Shown here piece after piece: positions 1 through 8,534 of a DNA stretch of 64,000 nt. Each line of letters begins with the position of its first letter. The stretch's first letter is position 1. The stretch is from Cyclobacterium qasimii M12-11B. GTDB taxonomy: Bacteria > Bacteroidota > Bacteroidia > Cytophagales > Cyclobacteriaceae. Below the pieces are notes generated by a model, which did no database searches, was not told the origin of the DNA, and saw only the letters and a list, made by a program, of their open reading frames with translations. Location of the stretch: positions 62,001 through 126,000 of the forward strand of contig NZ_ATNM01000156.1 in NCBI RefSeq assembly GCF_000427295.1, written 5' to 3'. Both the position numbers and the translations under genes were made by a program.

Positions 1-476
1 CTGGTGTCTTTGTCAATTCTATGGACCAAACCTGGTCGTCCGGAATTTCCAGGCAATTCAGGGAGGTTATCAAAATAGTAAGCCAGGGCATTGACCAAAG
101 TGCCGGTCCAGTTACCATGTGCTGGATGAACAACCATTCCAGCGGGCTTATAAACCACCATAAGGTGATCATCTTCATATCTAATGTCTAAAGGAATATT
201 CTCTGCCACAACATCAGACTCTTTGCGGGTCTTTTCCATGGCAAAGGTGATTACATCGCCTGCTTTGGTTTTGTAATTTGCCTTGACTATTTCCCCATTG
301 ACTTTAACAATTCCTGATGCAATACTGCTCTGAACCTTACTTCTTGTAGTATAGGCCATTTTATCAGTAATAAATTTATCTATTCTTATTGGCCGTTGAC
401 CTGGATCTACGCTAAGTTCATAATGGTCAAAATAGCTTTCCTCTTCAGGTAATTCATCATTTGTAATCTCTGTCAT
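1..476 (-). CDS. RluA/RluD-family 23S rRNA pseudouridine synthase (3' end outside window)
   Basis: Partial gene: the ATG lies at 474-476 and the coding frame stays open to the window edge, giving about 158 residues. The N-terminal part reads as an S4 RNA-binding domain (residues about 25-85, containing IRIDKFITDKM). It is followed by the start of the synthase domain with VYKPAGMVVHPAHGN and, at the window edge, the catalytic motif HRIDKDT, whose Asp attacks uridine. This arrangement of S4 plus HRLD/HRID is that of RluD/RluC-type enzymes, which modify 23S rRNA in the cytoplasm. The exact uridine target cannot be told from this piece. It is divergent from the PLP enzyme at 493, with a 16 bp gap, so the promoters must overlap the coding ends. 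Confidence 0.9.
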   Translation of the reverse strand, partial: MTEITNDELPEEESYFDHYELSVDPGQRPIRIDKFITDKMAYTTRSKVQSSIASGIVKVNGEIVKANYKTKAGDVITFAMEKTRKESDVVAENIPLDIRYEDDHLMVVYKPAGMVVHPAHGNWTGTLVNALAYYFDNLPELPGNSGRPGLVHRIDKDT

Positions 477-492
477 GGTGCAAAATTAGGAT

Positions 493-1452
493 TTGATCAA
501 AAACAATAAGATTTTTGACCTTAAATCATTGGATTATTTTATTTTGGCTCCAACTAAACCTCCTATTTATCAACAATTATTTAGCCCTTTATTTAGTGAA
601 AAGGGATTAGAAGTAACGGTAAAGCGACTGGACCTTCTTCATCCAGACGCCCAAGGTAATAAATTCTACAAACTACATTATAATTTAAAAGCTGCTAAAG
701 ACCTTGGCCTTCGCAAAGTATTAACCTTTGGAGGAGCTTATTCCAATCATATCCATGCCACTTCTTTTGTGGCGGCAGCAAATGGACTGGAATCCATAGG
801 AGTGATCAGAGGCGAGCTCATTGTGCCACTTAACCCTACCTTAAAAGATGCCCAAAATCAGGGGATGCTACTTCACCCCATGAACAGAACGGATTACAGG
901 CAAAAGGACAGCCCATTAATTCTTGAGCAATTAAAAGGCATGTTTGGAGATTTTTACCTTATTCCAGAAGGGGGTACCAATGCCATGGCCATTAAAGGCA
1001 CGAAAGAAATTCTGACGGATCAGGATCTAAACATGGATTTTGTCACCACACCTATTGGCACCGGCGGCACTTTTGCAGGGCTTTTGGGCAGTGCAACAGC
1101 GAAGCAACAGGTTATAGGCTTTTCTGCTTTAAAAGGAGATTTCATATTTTCTGAAATAGACGATTTACTTCAGAAGCATGAAATCATACCCAAATGTACC
1201 TATAATATTCAGACAGCTTATCATTTTGGAGGATACGCCAAACACAAACCAACTTTGATTAAGTTTATGCAAGAGCTGAAGAAAGAGGCCAATCTTCCTC
1301 TCGACCCGGTATATACAGGTAAGATGCTGTTTGGCCTCTTCGATTTGATTCAGAAAGATTACTTTCCCCATGGAAGCAAAATACTGGTATTACATACCGG
1401 TGGCTTGCAAGGAGTCCGAGGCTTTGAACAAAGACTGGGCATCCAACTTTAA
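493..1452 (+). CDS. PLP-dependent 1-aminocyclopropane-1-carboxylate deaminase / D-cysteine desulfhydrase-like protein
   Basis: A 319-residue fold-type II PLP enzyme of the tryptophan synthase beta superfamily. The segment NKFYKLHYNL carries the likely Schiff-base lysine, FGGAYSNHIHA is the substrate and PLP-ring contact seen in ACC deaminase and D-cysteine desulfhydrase, and TPIGTGGTFAGL is the glycine-rich phosphate loop. The members of this family either deaminate ACC or release sulfide from D-cysteine; the sequence alone does not say which. The only usable start is TTG at 493, because a TAG stands in frame at 487-489 and the next ATG is far inside the fold. The length is normal for the family. 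It converges on the kynurenine operon, its stop lying 18 bp from the kmo stop. Confidence 0.8.
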   Translation: MIKNNKIFDLKSLDYFILAPTKPPIYQQLFSPLFSEKGLEVTVKRLDLLHPDAQGNKFYKLHYNLKAAKDLGLRKVLTFGGAYSNHIHATSFVAAANGLESIGVIRGELIVPLNPTLKDAQNQGMLLHPMNRTDYRQKDSPLILEQLKGMFGDFYLIPEGGTNAMAIKGTKEILTDQDLNMDFVTTPIGTGGTFAGLLGSATAKQQVIGFSALKGDFIFSEIDDLLQKHEIIPKCTYNIQTAYHFGGYAKHKPTLIKFMQELKKEANLPLDPVYTGKMLFGLFDLIQKDYFPHGSKILVLHTGGLQGVRGFEQRLGIQL

Positions 1453-1470
1453 CCTTCAGTCCACTTTGAC

Positions 1471-2823
1471 TTAAACGGCACCAGAAGTTACGACTTTCGC
1501 TAAAATGGCTTCATAATCCAGGCTATTCCAGTTTTTGGTGACGTTTGGATCCTTCATTACCTCGTCCATGATTTTTGCTTGTAACTTACCAATGGCATAA
1601 GCCTCAGAATACCGCATGTCAGAAAAGGTTACCATGGAATATAGTGGCTGCCATTCTTCGGGGTATAATTCGTGAAGTTTCGCTTCTATTTTTTTTCTGA
1701 TTAAGAAATTGGGATCTGCTATATCGTCACTCATTTCCACAAAATTATCCATGGCGAGTTGGCAGATGGCGTCCGTATCGGGCTTTCTGGTTTTCTGAAA
1801 TTTTTCAAATACCAAATCCCAGGAAGAGGTACCGTATTTCTCAATTAAATTATCCAGAATAAAGCAGTCTTCAAACCCACAGTTCATGCCTTGTCCGTAA
1901 AAGGGAACCATGGCGTGCGCTGCATCTCCAATCAACAAGGCATTATTTTCTGTCCAAGGGTAACATTCTGTATTTATAAGTGAGGAGGTAGGGTTGTTTT
2001 TGAAATCAGCCAACAGATTAGGCATCAAATCAAAAGCATCATTGAAATAGGTTTTAAAGATTTTGACGACATCCTGATCATCATAAATGTTTTCAAAACT
2101 GACCTTGTATCCCTCAAAAGGTAAAAATAATGTACAAGTAAATGATTTGTCGAGATTAGGCAATGCGATAAGCATGAACTTTCCTCTTGGCCATATATGA
2201 AGTGCCTTGGGGTCCATGGCAAACTCTCCTGAAGGAGTTGCAGGTATGTGTAGCTCTTTGTACCCGTGTGAAATGAATTTCTGGTAAAAGTTAAACCTCA
2301 ATTGGCTTTGGAAGGCATTTCTTAGGGCTGAAAATGAGCCGTCAGAACCTATCAAAACATCAGAAGTCATGCGTTTTTCTTCCCCATTTTCAAGACAAAA
2401 TTCTACTTCCCTTTTGGAAACGTTTACTCGTTCTACCTTGTGGTTGAAGTGAATATTTGCACCAAGCGCCTCGGCCTCATCCAGAAGAATCTCATTGAAA
2501 GCATTTCTGCTTATGGAATAAATGGCCTGATTTTCTTTGCCATATGGCTGAAAATAAGTGCTACCATGTTCATCATGGATCCTTCTCCCTGACATGGGAA
2601 GGGTAAATGGCAATACTTTGTCTTTTATGCCGGCTTTTTCTAGCGCCTGCCATCCCCGGTCACTTAAGGCCATGTTGATTGATCGACCTTCTCCCTTCTT
2701 TTTTATCTTGCGCCAATCCTGGCGTTTTTCGTAAATGTTTACGTCCAATCCTCTTTTTTTGAGGTATATGGCCAGCAGGGATCCAATGAGTCCTGCGCCC
2801 AATAGGTCTATTTTCTCTTTCAT
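1471..2823 (-). CDS. kmo: kynurenine 3-monooxygenase
   Basis: A 450-residue FAD-dependent aromatic hydroxylase converting L-kynurenine to 3-hydroxykynurenine with NADPH and O2. It shows the three hallmarks of group A flavin monooxygenases: the dinucleotide-binding GAGLIG at residues 9-14, the DG motif IGSDGSF at about 158-164, and the GD motif IGDAAHAMVPFYGQG at about 298-312. FYGQGMNCGFED is typical of KMO itself. It is the last gene of the minus-strand run 3-HAO, kynU, kmo, starting 27 bp after the kynU stop, so co-transcription is likely. Unlike eukaryotic KMO, the C terminus has no evident membrane anchor, as in other bacterial forms. Confidence 0.95.
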   Translation of the reverse strand: MKEKIDLLGAGLIGSLLAIYLKKRGLDVNIYEKRQDWRKIKKKGEGRSINMALSDRGWQALEKAGIKDKVLPFTLPMSGRRIHDEHGSTYFQPYGKENQAIYSISRNAFNEILLDEAEALGANIHFNHKVERVNVSKREVEFCLENGEEKRMTSDVLIGSDGSFSALRNAFQSQLRFNFYQKFISHGYKELHIPATPSGEFAMDPKALHIWPRGKFMLIALPNLDKSFTCTLFLPFEGYKVSFENIYDDQDVVKIFKTYFNDAFDLMPNLLADFKNNPTSSLINTECYPWTENNALLIGDAAHAMVPFYGQGMNCGFEDCFILDNLIEKYGTSSWDLVFEKFQKTRKPDTDAICQLAMDNFVEMSDDIADPNFLIRKKIEAKLHELYPEEWQPLYSMVTFSDMRYSEAYAIGKLQAKIMDEVMKDPNVTKNWNSLDYEAILAKVVTSGAV

Positions 2824-2850
2824 TATTTTAATAGGTTTAATGCTTAGGGT

Positions 2851-4131
2851 TTAATCCCTCAAGGAGTTTTTAAGAATTTGACTGAATTCAAAAACATCTT
2901 GAAAACTGTTGTACATTGGTGTGGGGGCTAATCTTATAACGTTGGGGTTTCTCCAGTCAGCCACTACACCATTTTCAATCCATAAATCAAAAACACGCTT
3001 TCCTTTTTTATGGATTAATAAAGAGAGTTGGCACCCTCTTTCAGTTGATTTTAAAGGTGTTATAATTTCTAACGCTTCTGAGTCACTAATCGTTTCACGA
3101 ATAGCAAATTCCAAATAACTTGTCAATAGTATGCTTTTTTTTCTTAGGTTTTCTATGCCGGCCTTCTCAAATAGTTCAAGGGCAGCTTGATGAGCCGCCA
3201 GGCCCAACACATTGTCATTGCTTAATAACCAACCATCTGCACCTGGCATATGTTTAAAACCCTTTTCCATTTTGAAACGGTCTTCTTCTTTGTATCCCCA
3301 CCATCCAGCAAACCTGGGGAGTTGATCATTGTCACTGTGTTTTTGATGGACAAATATTCCTGAAACATTTCCCGGACCTGAATTGAGGTATTTGTAGCTA
3401 CACCAGGTGGCAAAATCTACCCCCCAATCGTGCAATTGAAGTGGCACGTTGCCGACGGCATGAGCAAGATCAAAACCGACACATATATCATGCTGTCTTG
3501 CTTCCTTGCTGATGGCCTCCATATCAAATAACTGACCGGTGTAATATTGTACTCCAGAGAGCATAATTAAGGCCAGTTCATCTTTGTGTCTTCTTATTTG
3601 TTCGAGAATGTCTTCTGTGCGAAGTACATGTTCATTGGCTCTAGGCTTCACTTCCAGAATGGCATCATCTGGAGATAAGCCATGGAATTTTACCTGAGAC
3701 TCCAAAATGTACTGGTCGGAAGGGAAAGCACCCGCCTCGGTTAATATCTTGTATTTTTTCTCCTTTGGCCGATAAAAGGAGACCAAAAGTAGGTGGAGGT
3801 TTACACTTAGGCTATTCATGGCCACTACTTCCAATTCGCTTGCTCCTACCAATGGTGCCAATAGGCTTTTAGAGGGTTTTCTGGCATCCACCCAAGGTAC
3901 ATCTCCTTCAAAATGTCCATCTACTCCTTTGGTAGCCCACTTTTCCAAATAATTTATCAAGTGAGCATTCACTGCCTTTGGCTGTAAACCGAGGGAATTG
4001 CCACAAAAGTAGATTAGGGGCTTGCCATTTTTCTCTGGAATATGAAATTTTTCCCGAAAACCGTGCAAAGGATCATCATGATCCATTTTAAGTGCAAATT
4101 CAGGGGTCAATCTAAATTCAATATTGTCCAT
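2851..4131 (-). CDS. kynU: kynureninase
   Basis: A 426-residue fold-type I PLP enzyme that cleaves 3-hydroxykynurenine (or kynurenine) to 3-hydroxyanthranilate (or anthranilate) and alanine. The PLP lysine is K247 in CSYKYLNSGPG, and the cofactor-ring Asp lies in GFDLAHAVGN (D221). YFCGNSLGLQP near residue 41 and the RNPNVIRLAPTPMYN segment near the C terminus are family signatures. It lies between the dioxygenase (58 bp upstream) and kmo (27 bp downstream), all on the minus strand, so substrate and product enzymes sit on either side. Length and start agree with bacterial and human kynureninases. Confidence 0.96.
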   Translation of the reverse strand: MDNIEFRLTPEFALKMDHDDPLHGFREKFHIPEKNGKPLIYFCGNSLGLQPKAVNAHLINYLEKWATKGVDGHFEGDVPWVDARKPSKSLLAPLVGASELEVVAMNSLSVNLHLLLVSFYRPKEKKYKILTEAGAFPSDQYILESQVKFHGLSPDDAILEVKPRANEHVLRTEDILEQIRRHKDELALIMLSGVQYYTGQLFDMEAISKEARQHDICVGFDLAHAVGNVPLQLHDWGVDFATWCSYKYLNSGPGNVSGIFVHQKHSDNDQLPRFAGWWGYKEEDRFKMEKGFKHMPGADGWLLSNDNVLGLAAHQAALELFEKAGIENLRKKSILLTSYLEFAIRETISDSEALEIITPLKSTERGCQLSLLIHKKGKRVFDLWIENGVVADWRNPNVIRLAPTPMYNSFQDVFEFSQILKNSLRD

Positions 4132-4189
4132 GGTTGGATGGATAGGGGAGTGTACTTAATAAATCTAAATTCAGCTGATAGTAATTGAT

Positions 4190-4702
4190 TTATTTTTCCA
4201 TCACTGTACCACATTTCTTACAGTGGGTATTCTCTGGGTTGGCCCAGAAATGATCCATTATTGGAGGAAGTTGGTTCACTATATCCGTTATGGTGGCGTA
4301 TTCTTCGTAGAGTTTGTGGTCACAGCTCTCGCAAAACCACAAGAATCCATCTTCTTCTCCTGGCTTTCTATACCTTTCTATCACCAGTCCTACGGTATTG
4401 GCCGGTCTTCTGGGGCTATGAGGTACTTTAGGAGGCAATAAGAAAATTTCTCCCTCTTTAATTGAAATGTCTTTCATTTCACCATCATCCACCACTTTTA
4501 AGGTGATGTCTCCCTCTACCTGATAGAAAAACTCTTCTCCTTCATTGTAGTGGTAGTCCTTTCTGGAATTTGGCCCCCCTACTACCATGACGATAAAATC
4601 ATCATTCTCGATGTACATTTGCTGATTTCCAACTGGTGGTTTTAACAAATGGCGGTTATCATTTATCCATTTGGTGAAATTGATTGGTTGGGAAATGGCC
4701 AT
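4190..4702 (-). CDS. nbaC: 3-hydroxyanthranilate 3,4-dioxygenase
   Basis: A 170-residue cupin dioxygenase that opens the ring of 3-hydroxyanthranilate to 2-amino-3-carboxymuconate semialdehyde, which cyclises to quinolinate for NAD synthesis. Likely Fe(II) ligands are H51 and E57 in DYHYNEGEEFFY and H95 in PKVPHSPRR. A rubredoxin-like second metal site is visible at the C terminus as CESC (124-127) and CKKC (161-164), as in other bacterial enzymes. The frame stays open 34 codons upstream, but that stretch is unlike the family; MAISQPINF at 4702 matches usual starts. It is first in the kynurenine operon. The cluster lacks tryptophan dioxygenase, formamidase and nadC. Confidence 0.95.
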   Translation of the reverse strand: MAISQPINFTKWINDNRHLLKPPVGNQQMYIENDDFIVMVVGGPNSRKDYHYNEGEEFFYQVEGDITLKVVDDGEMKDISIKEGEIFLLPPKVPHSPRRPANTVGLVIERYRKPGEEDGFLWFCESCDHKLYEEYATITDIVNQLPPIMDHFWANPENTHCKKCGTVMEK

Positions 4703-5022
4703 AATATATATTGATTTAATGGTAAGGTCTCTCTGTCTGCTGGTGCTTTGGTTGGTTGAACAACAGACAAAAGGTGGAAGTCCAAAATTATAAAAAAAAT
4801 CCAAGTAATTAACTATAAAGACCAGCGCATTGGTAAATTGGTAAAAATGACCTCAACAGTGCTTTTTTCGATTGATTTTGATGAAATTCTTATTAACATA
4901 GGCTATTCTATGATTTGCTGGAATCAGTAAATAATTAAGTTTTAAACGGATGGCTTTTTATAGCAGTAATCCTTCGTAATTTTACTCAAATATTTATTTA
5001 CTGAGCCCTTTTCAAAAGCCTT
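4703..5022. other. divergent intergenic region with a possible -7 element for the kynurenine operon
   Basis: A 320 bp gap between the divergent 3-HAO gene and the thiamine pyrophosphokinase-like gene. On the minus strand a TAATTTTG box (4783-4790) matches the Bacteroidota -7 consensus TAnnTTTG about 80 bp ahead of the 3-HAO start, but no TTG stands at the usual distance, so the assignment is weak. No RNA gene, repeat or small ORF with recognisable content was seen in the rest. Confidence 0.35.
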
Positions 5023-5631
5023 ATGTCCTCCCATCATTTTGTAAAAGACCAACAAGAACCTGCCTTACTTGTTTTGACTGATGAAACCGAAGCTACAAAT
5101 TTGTTGCCCGGGCTTCTTGAGTGGGTGCCAACAGTATTGGTGACCCAGCACAATGTTCATAAAATCATGTCATTGGGGATAAAAATAGATGGAATTATCG
5201 CAGACAAGGAATTTCAGGAAAGCAATGCAATATTGCTTGAGGAGCAGTATCCCATCTATTTTATCACAGCCGATGAACCATCCTTTTTAGCAGTTGGATT
5301 GAAATACCTTATGGAGAAAAATCACAAGGCGGTAAACATTTTGTCTTTTGATCCCTTAGAATCGCCTGTACTAGATTCTTATCTGCCTGCACTAGACATT
5401 GTGTTTTTTAACAATGGGATTCGGTATTTTCCAGCTAAAAATGGTAAAATAAAAAAGTGGTTGCCCAATTGTTCCATCCAGGTTCATGGGAAGGAAGGGC
5501 AATTTGTAGAACACCAGGCTGCTTCTGGATCTGATGTGTTTCCAATTACCTATGCCACTTTTTTGGAAGTAGAAGAAGGCATGCAGACCTTTAGTAGCAA
5601 TGGATTATTTTGGCTTGGTACTTTTGTTTAA
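5023..5631 (+). CDS. thiamine pyrophosphokinase-like protein, divergent active site
   Basis: A 202-residue protein whose general plan, an N-terminal alpha/beta part and a C-terminal all-beta part ending in a SSNGLFWLGTFV-like strand, recalls thiamine pyrophosphokinase. The segment GIKIDGIIADKEFQE stands where the family normally has an IGDFDS catalytic loop, and the second Asp and the Ser are not evident. Family assignment is therefore by pattern only, and activity is doubtful. It starts 320 bp from the divergent 3-HAO gene and converges on prmC. Alternatives are an inactive paralogue, or a lineage-specific protein that kept the TPK fold for another use. Confidence 0.45.
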   Translation: MSSHHFVKDQQEPALLVLTDETEATNLLPGLLEWVPTVLVTQHNVHKIMSLGIKIDGIIADKEFQESNAILLEEQYPIYFITADEPSFLAVGLKYLMEKNHKAVNILSFDPLESPVLDSYLPALDIVFFNNGIRYFPAKNGKIKKWLPNCSIQVHGKEGQFVEHQAASGSDVFPITYATFLEVEEGMQTFSSNGLFWLGTFV

Positions 5632-5642
5632 TCCGGCTTTAA

Positions 5643-6479
5643 TCAAGTGGTTTTTTTGCCGTAAACGATCCGGTCTTTTCCGTTGATATCCTGATACAAC
5701 TGTACGTCTGAAAACCCTTCAAGATGCATCAGGGCCATTACCTCAAGGCCAAAAGCCTCATTGATTTCAAAATACAAATAGCCATTTGCATTCAAGTTTT
5801 TCTTGGCATGCGATACGATGGCTTTGTAAAAGCGTAAAGGATCGCTATCGGGTACAAATAAAGCCAAACCTGGCTCATGGTCCAGTACATTGTTTTGCAT
5901 CAAGGAGCGTTCTTTTTCCAATACATAAGGTGGGTTACTTACCATTAGGTCAAAATTACCCATTTGCAAATCACCCGCTAGTATGTCTTTTTGGACAAGG
6001 TTAAGTTTTGCTTTCAGCTCAGAAGCATTAAACTTTGCAATTGCCAAAGCCTGCTCACTTACATCGATGGCGGTTAGTTCCGCTTTGGGACATTCCAGCG
6101 CCAGGGTTATGGCAATACAGCCAGATCCTGTTCCTAGATCAAGGATTTTAATTGGTCCTTTATGATTTTGAGTGATCAGCTGCACCAATTCTTCTGTTTC
6201 ATTCCTGGGAATCAATACTCCTGGGCCTACTTTAAAATACCTGCCATAAAAGGGGGCCTTCCCGAGTACATATTGTATGGGTTCTCCTGCCATCAATTTG
6301 GTAAAAGCTATTTCCAACGCCTCAGGAATCGCATTAATTGGCGTATTGTTCAGCACATCCTTTCTGCTCATGGATAAATAAGCTTCAAAAATCCACATTA
6401 CCAGTGTTTGCGCCTCTGAATCTGGGTAAATGTGTGAGAGTTCGCTGACATAATGCTTATAAAGGGCTCGTAAATTCAT
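5643..6479 (-). CDS. prmC: peptide chain release factor N5-glutamine methyltransferase
   Basis: A 278-residue class I SAM methyltransferase that methylates the Gln of the GGQ motif in release factors RF1 and RF2. The N-terminal helical domain contains GEPIQYVLGKAPFYG (about residues 65-79). SAM motif I is LDLGTGSGCIA near 113-123, and the substrate-glutamine motif NPPYV is at 182-186, diagnostic of the HemK/PrmC group. Its start overlaps the stop of the small membrane-protein gene upstream by 4 bp (ATGA), so the two are translationally coupled, as is the zinc-ribbon gene before that. Confidence 0.94.
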   Translation of the reverse strand: MNLRALYKHYVSELSHIYPDSEAQTLVMWIFEAYLSMSRKDVLNNTPINAIPEALEIAFTKLMAGEPIQYVLGKAPFYGRYFKVGPGVLIPRNETEELVQLITQNHKGPIKILDLGTGSGCIAITLALECPKAELTAIDVSEQALAIAKFNASELKAKLNLVQKDILAGDLQMGNFDLMVSNPPYVLEKERSLMQNNVLDHEPGLALFVPDSDPLRFYKAIVSHAKKNLNANGYLYFEINEAFGLEVMALMHLEGFSDVQLYQDINGKDRIVYGKKTT

Positions 6480-6853
6480 GGTTCAATTAATTTTTTTATT
6501 CCTTTATTATTGATAAAAACCCAAAAATAGACAGCGCCGACAGCATAGCATAGCAGGTCAAAGGGATCGCGAACATAAGTGGAAGACCAGAAAGGCAAAA
6601 GCCCTTCGAACAAAAAACCAAAATAGACTACTCCAATGATGACCTGTTTTTTGGAAAAAACCATCTGTGTGTTCTCCCCATTCATCCATCTAAAAGCTTG
6701 TAGGGTAATGCCCAATACTACTGGGATAGCCATAAGATCATCTAAATAACTGTGGACAAATGGCAAAAACAGCTTTTGAATTCTTTCAAGGTATTGATTG
6801 ACCCAGAATATTATGCATGGTACCCAAAAGTAGGGATTTTGGAGAACTGACAT
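6476..6853 (-). CDS. small multi-pass membrane protein of unknown function
   Basis: A 125-residue integral membrane protein with three or four hydrophobic segments, among them YFWVPCIIFWVN, LMAIPVVLGITLQAF, VIIGVVYFGFLFEGLLPF and LLCYAVGAVYFWVFI. I do not recognise a family with confidence; the layout loosely recalls VanZ-like or small transporter-like proteins. The chosen ATG (6851-6853) overlaps the stop of the preceding gene as TAATG, which is a better start than the in-frame codon nine residues earlier. Its own stop overlaps the prmC start. Three genes thus form one tightly coupled run: zinc ribbon, membrane protein, prmC. Confidence 0.6.
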   Translation of the reverse strand: MSVLQNPYFWVPCIIFWVNQYLERIQKLFLPFVHSYLDDLMAIPVVLGITLQAFRWMNGENTQMVFSKKQVIIGVVYFGFLFEGLLPFWSSTYVRDPFDLLCYAVGAVYFWVFINNKGIKKLIEP

Positions 6854-7137
6854 TATCCGGGTAGGGCTGCGATCAACCAAGCAATTACGGTGATGATGGT
6901 TATGTAAACGCTGTAAAAGAATTGGCCTATTTTTTTAGATTTCTTTATGAAATCACTGTCGTCTTCTTTGATATGGAAGATCCACTGTTCTTCATTGACT
7001 TTTTTTTGAGCAGCTCTTTTTTCTTCGAATTCCAAGTCTACTTTACTGAGGATTTCTCCACAATGTTCACAGGTGTCTCTGAAATTTTGATTCCAGTTGG
7101 ACCACTTACCACAATTTGGGCATTTTTTTTCTCCCAT
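6853..7137 (-). CDS. zinc-ribbon protein with C-terminal membrane anchor
   Basis: A 94-residue protein. The N terminus has two Cys pairs, CPNC (6-9) and CEHC (23-26), spaced as in a zinc ribbon. The middle is charged and probably helical, and the last 25 residues (FFYSVYITIITVIAWLIAAL) form a single membrane helix, so the zinc ribbon should face the cytoplasm as a tail-anchored protein. No function is known to me. It is the first gene of the coupled run leading to prmC. Confidence 0.6.
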   Translation of the reverse strand: MGEKKCPNCGKWSNWNQNFRDTCEHCGEILSKVDLEFEEKRAAQKKVNEEQWIFHIKEDDSDFIKKSKKIGQFFYSVYITIITVIAWLIAALPG

Positions 7138-7215
7138 AATGGCAAAAATACCAAAATATACAACCTAAGCCAACTCGACTTATGCTTCAAGTTAATATTC
7201 CCCGTACATATTCTC

Positions 7216-7223
7216 TATATTTG
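7216..7223 (+). promoter_or_regulatory. putative -7 box for the rRNA methyltransferase gene
   Basis: TATATTTG matches the Bacteroidota -7 consensus TAnnTTTG and ends 22 bp before the ATG of the methyltransferase gene. No clear TTG lies about 20 bp upstream, so confidence is limited. Confidence 0.35.
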
Positions 7224-7245
7224 TAGCTTAATCAAAAATGCCTAT

Positions 7246-8436
7246 ATGAAGCTCTTTCCAAATACAGTCAATGCAGTTGTCAAAGCATTGGAGGAAATAT
7301 TTGACAATAATCGCTATGCTGACAAAGTAATCGAGAAAGTTTTACGATCAAACCCTAAGTGGGGTGCAAGAGACAGGGCATTTATTGCTGAAAGTGTTTA
7401 TGAGATCGTCCGCTGGAAAAGGTTGATCGAAAAACTCAGCCCTTCACATGATTACTACCTTTGGTTCGGTACCTATTGGGTATTGCAGGACAGGACATTG
7501 CCTGACTGGAGGGAATTTAAAGGAATCAATGGTGAAAAAATCAGACTACACCGAAGAAAAATTACTGACCGGGCAGTTCTGCAATCCATTCCAGACTGGA
7601 TGGAGGAAATGGGTTCCTCTCAGTTAGGTGAGAAATGGGATGCTGAATTAAACAGCCTCAATGAGCAAGCACAAGTGGTCTTGCGTGCAAATACCCTGAA
7701 AACTGCCAGGACTGATTTAAAAATCAAGCTGGAAGAGTTGGAGGTTAGTGCTTATATCCCAAGAGAATACCCTGATGCCTTGGTGCTACTAAAGCGTAAA
7801 AATGTTTTTAGAACGCCACTTTTCAAAGAAGGCCTATTTGAAGTTCAGGATGCTTCTTCCCAAATGGTGGCTGCCGCTTTGGAGGTTGAGCCTGGAATGA
7901 GGGTAATTGATGCTTGTGCTGGTGCAGGAGGAAAATCCTTACACCTTGCTGCATTGATGCAGAATAAAGGTAGGATCCTGGCAATGGATACGGAAGCCTG
8001 GAAGCTACAAAATGCCAAATTAAGGGCTAGAAGAGCCGGCATTTCAATTCTGGAGATCAAGCCTATAGAAAGTAACAAAACGATAAAGCGACTTCACGAA
8101 AGTGCGGACAGGCTTTTATTAGATGTTCCTTGTTCTGGTTTAGGTGTTTTGAAAAGAAACCCTGATACCAAATGGAAACTTAGCGAGGAATCTATCGCCA
8201 AGGTACAAGTGCTCCAAAAAGAGATTTTGTCTCAATATCCTTCAATGCTTAAGCCAGGAGGAATAATGGTCTATGCAACCTGCAGTATTCTTCCATCAGA
8301 AAATCACATGCAAGTTGCCGCTTTTCTTGAAAGTGCCGAAGGCCAGAAGTTTGAGCTTTTGGAAGAAACACAAGTACTCTCGCATGAAAGTGGATTTGAT
8401 GGGTTTTATATTGCAAAATTGAAAAAGAAGGGATAA
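7246..8436 (+). CDS. RsmB/NOP2-Sun family rRNA cytosine-C5 methyltransferase
   Basis: A 396-residue SAM-dependent RNA methyltransferase. The N-terminal NusB-like helical part (KWGARDRAFIAESVYEIVR) is followed by the SAM motif DACAGAGGK (222-230), motif IV DVPCSGLGVLKRNPD with C296, and motif VI YATCS with C346. The two Cys residues are the release base and nucleophile of the m5C enzymes, so the protein probably methylates a ribosomal cytosine in the manner of RsmB (16S C967). The frame is open 108 codons upstream, but that part is antisense to the zinc-ribbon gene; MKLFPNTVNAVV at 7246 fits the family start. A four-codon ORF (ATG CCT ATA TGA) overlaps this start. Confidence 0.88.
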   Translation: MKLFPNTVNAVVKALEEIFDNNRYADKVIEKVLRSNPKWGARDRAFIAESVYEIVRWKRLIEKLSPSHDYYLWFGTYWVLQDRTLPDWREFKGINGEKIRLHRRKITDRAVLQSIPDWMEEMGSSQLGEKWDAELNSLNEQAQVVLRANTLKTARTDLKIKLEELEVSAYIPREYPDALVLLKRKNVFRTPLFKEGLFEVQDASSQMVAAALEVEPGMRVIDACAGAGGKSLHLAALMQNKGRILAMDTEAWKLQNAKLRARRAGISILEIKPIESNKTIKRLHESADRLLLDVPCSGLGVLKRNPDTKWKLSEESIAKVQVLQKEILSQYPSMLKPGGIMVYATCSILPSENHMQVAAFLESAEGQKFELLEETQVLSHESGFDGFYIAKLKKKG

Positions 8437-8485
8437 GGATTGATGCTGCTTTTCAATAGTTTAGTTAGTAGCTTTCATTTATACT

Positions 8486-8534
8486 AAACTCAGGTTATTA
8501 CCATGGCTAAAAGCATTTGTAGTAACCTGAGTTT
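8486..8534. repeat. perfect 12 bp inverted repeat with 25 nt loop
   Basis: AAACTCAGGTTA at 8486-8497 is the exact reverse complement of TAACCTGAGTTT at 8523-8534. It lies 50 bp after the methyltransferase stop. There is no T run after either arm, so a classic intrinsic terminator is not shown; it may stabilise the 3' end of the transcript or be an element in its own right. Confidence 0.5.

Noticed and set aside
4703-4804. 34-codon extension of the 3-HAO protein
   Set aside because: Unlike the family and lies over the likely promoter region.
6922-7245. 108-codon N-terminal extension of the RsmB-like protein
   Set aside because: It is antisense to the zinc-ribbon gene and rich in Phe from A-rich coding on the other strand; family members start at MKLFPN.
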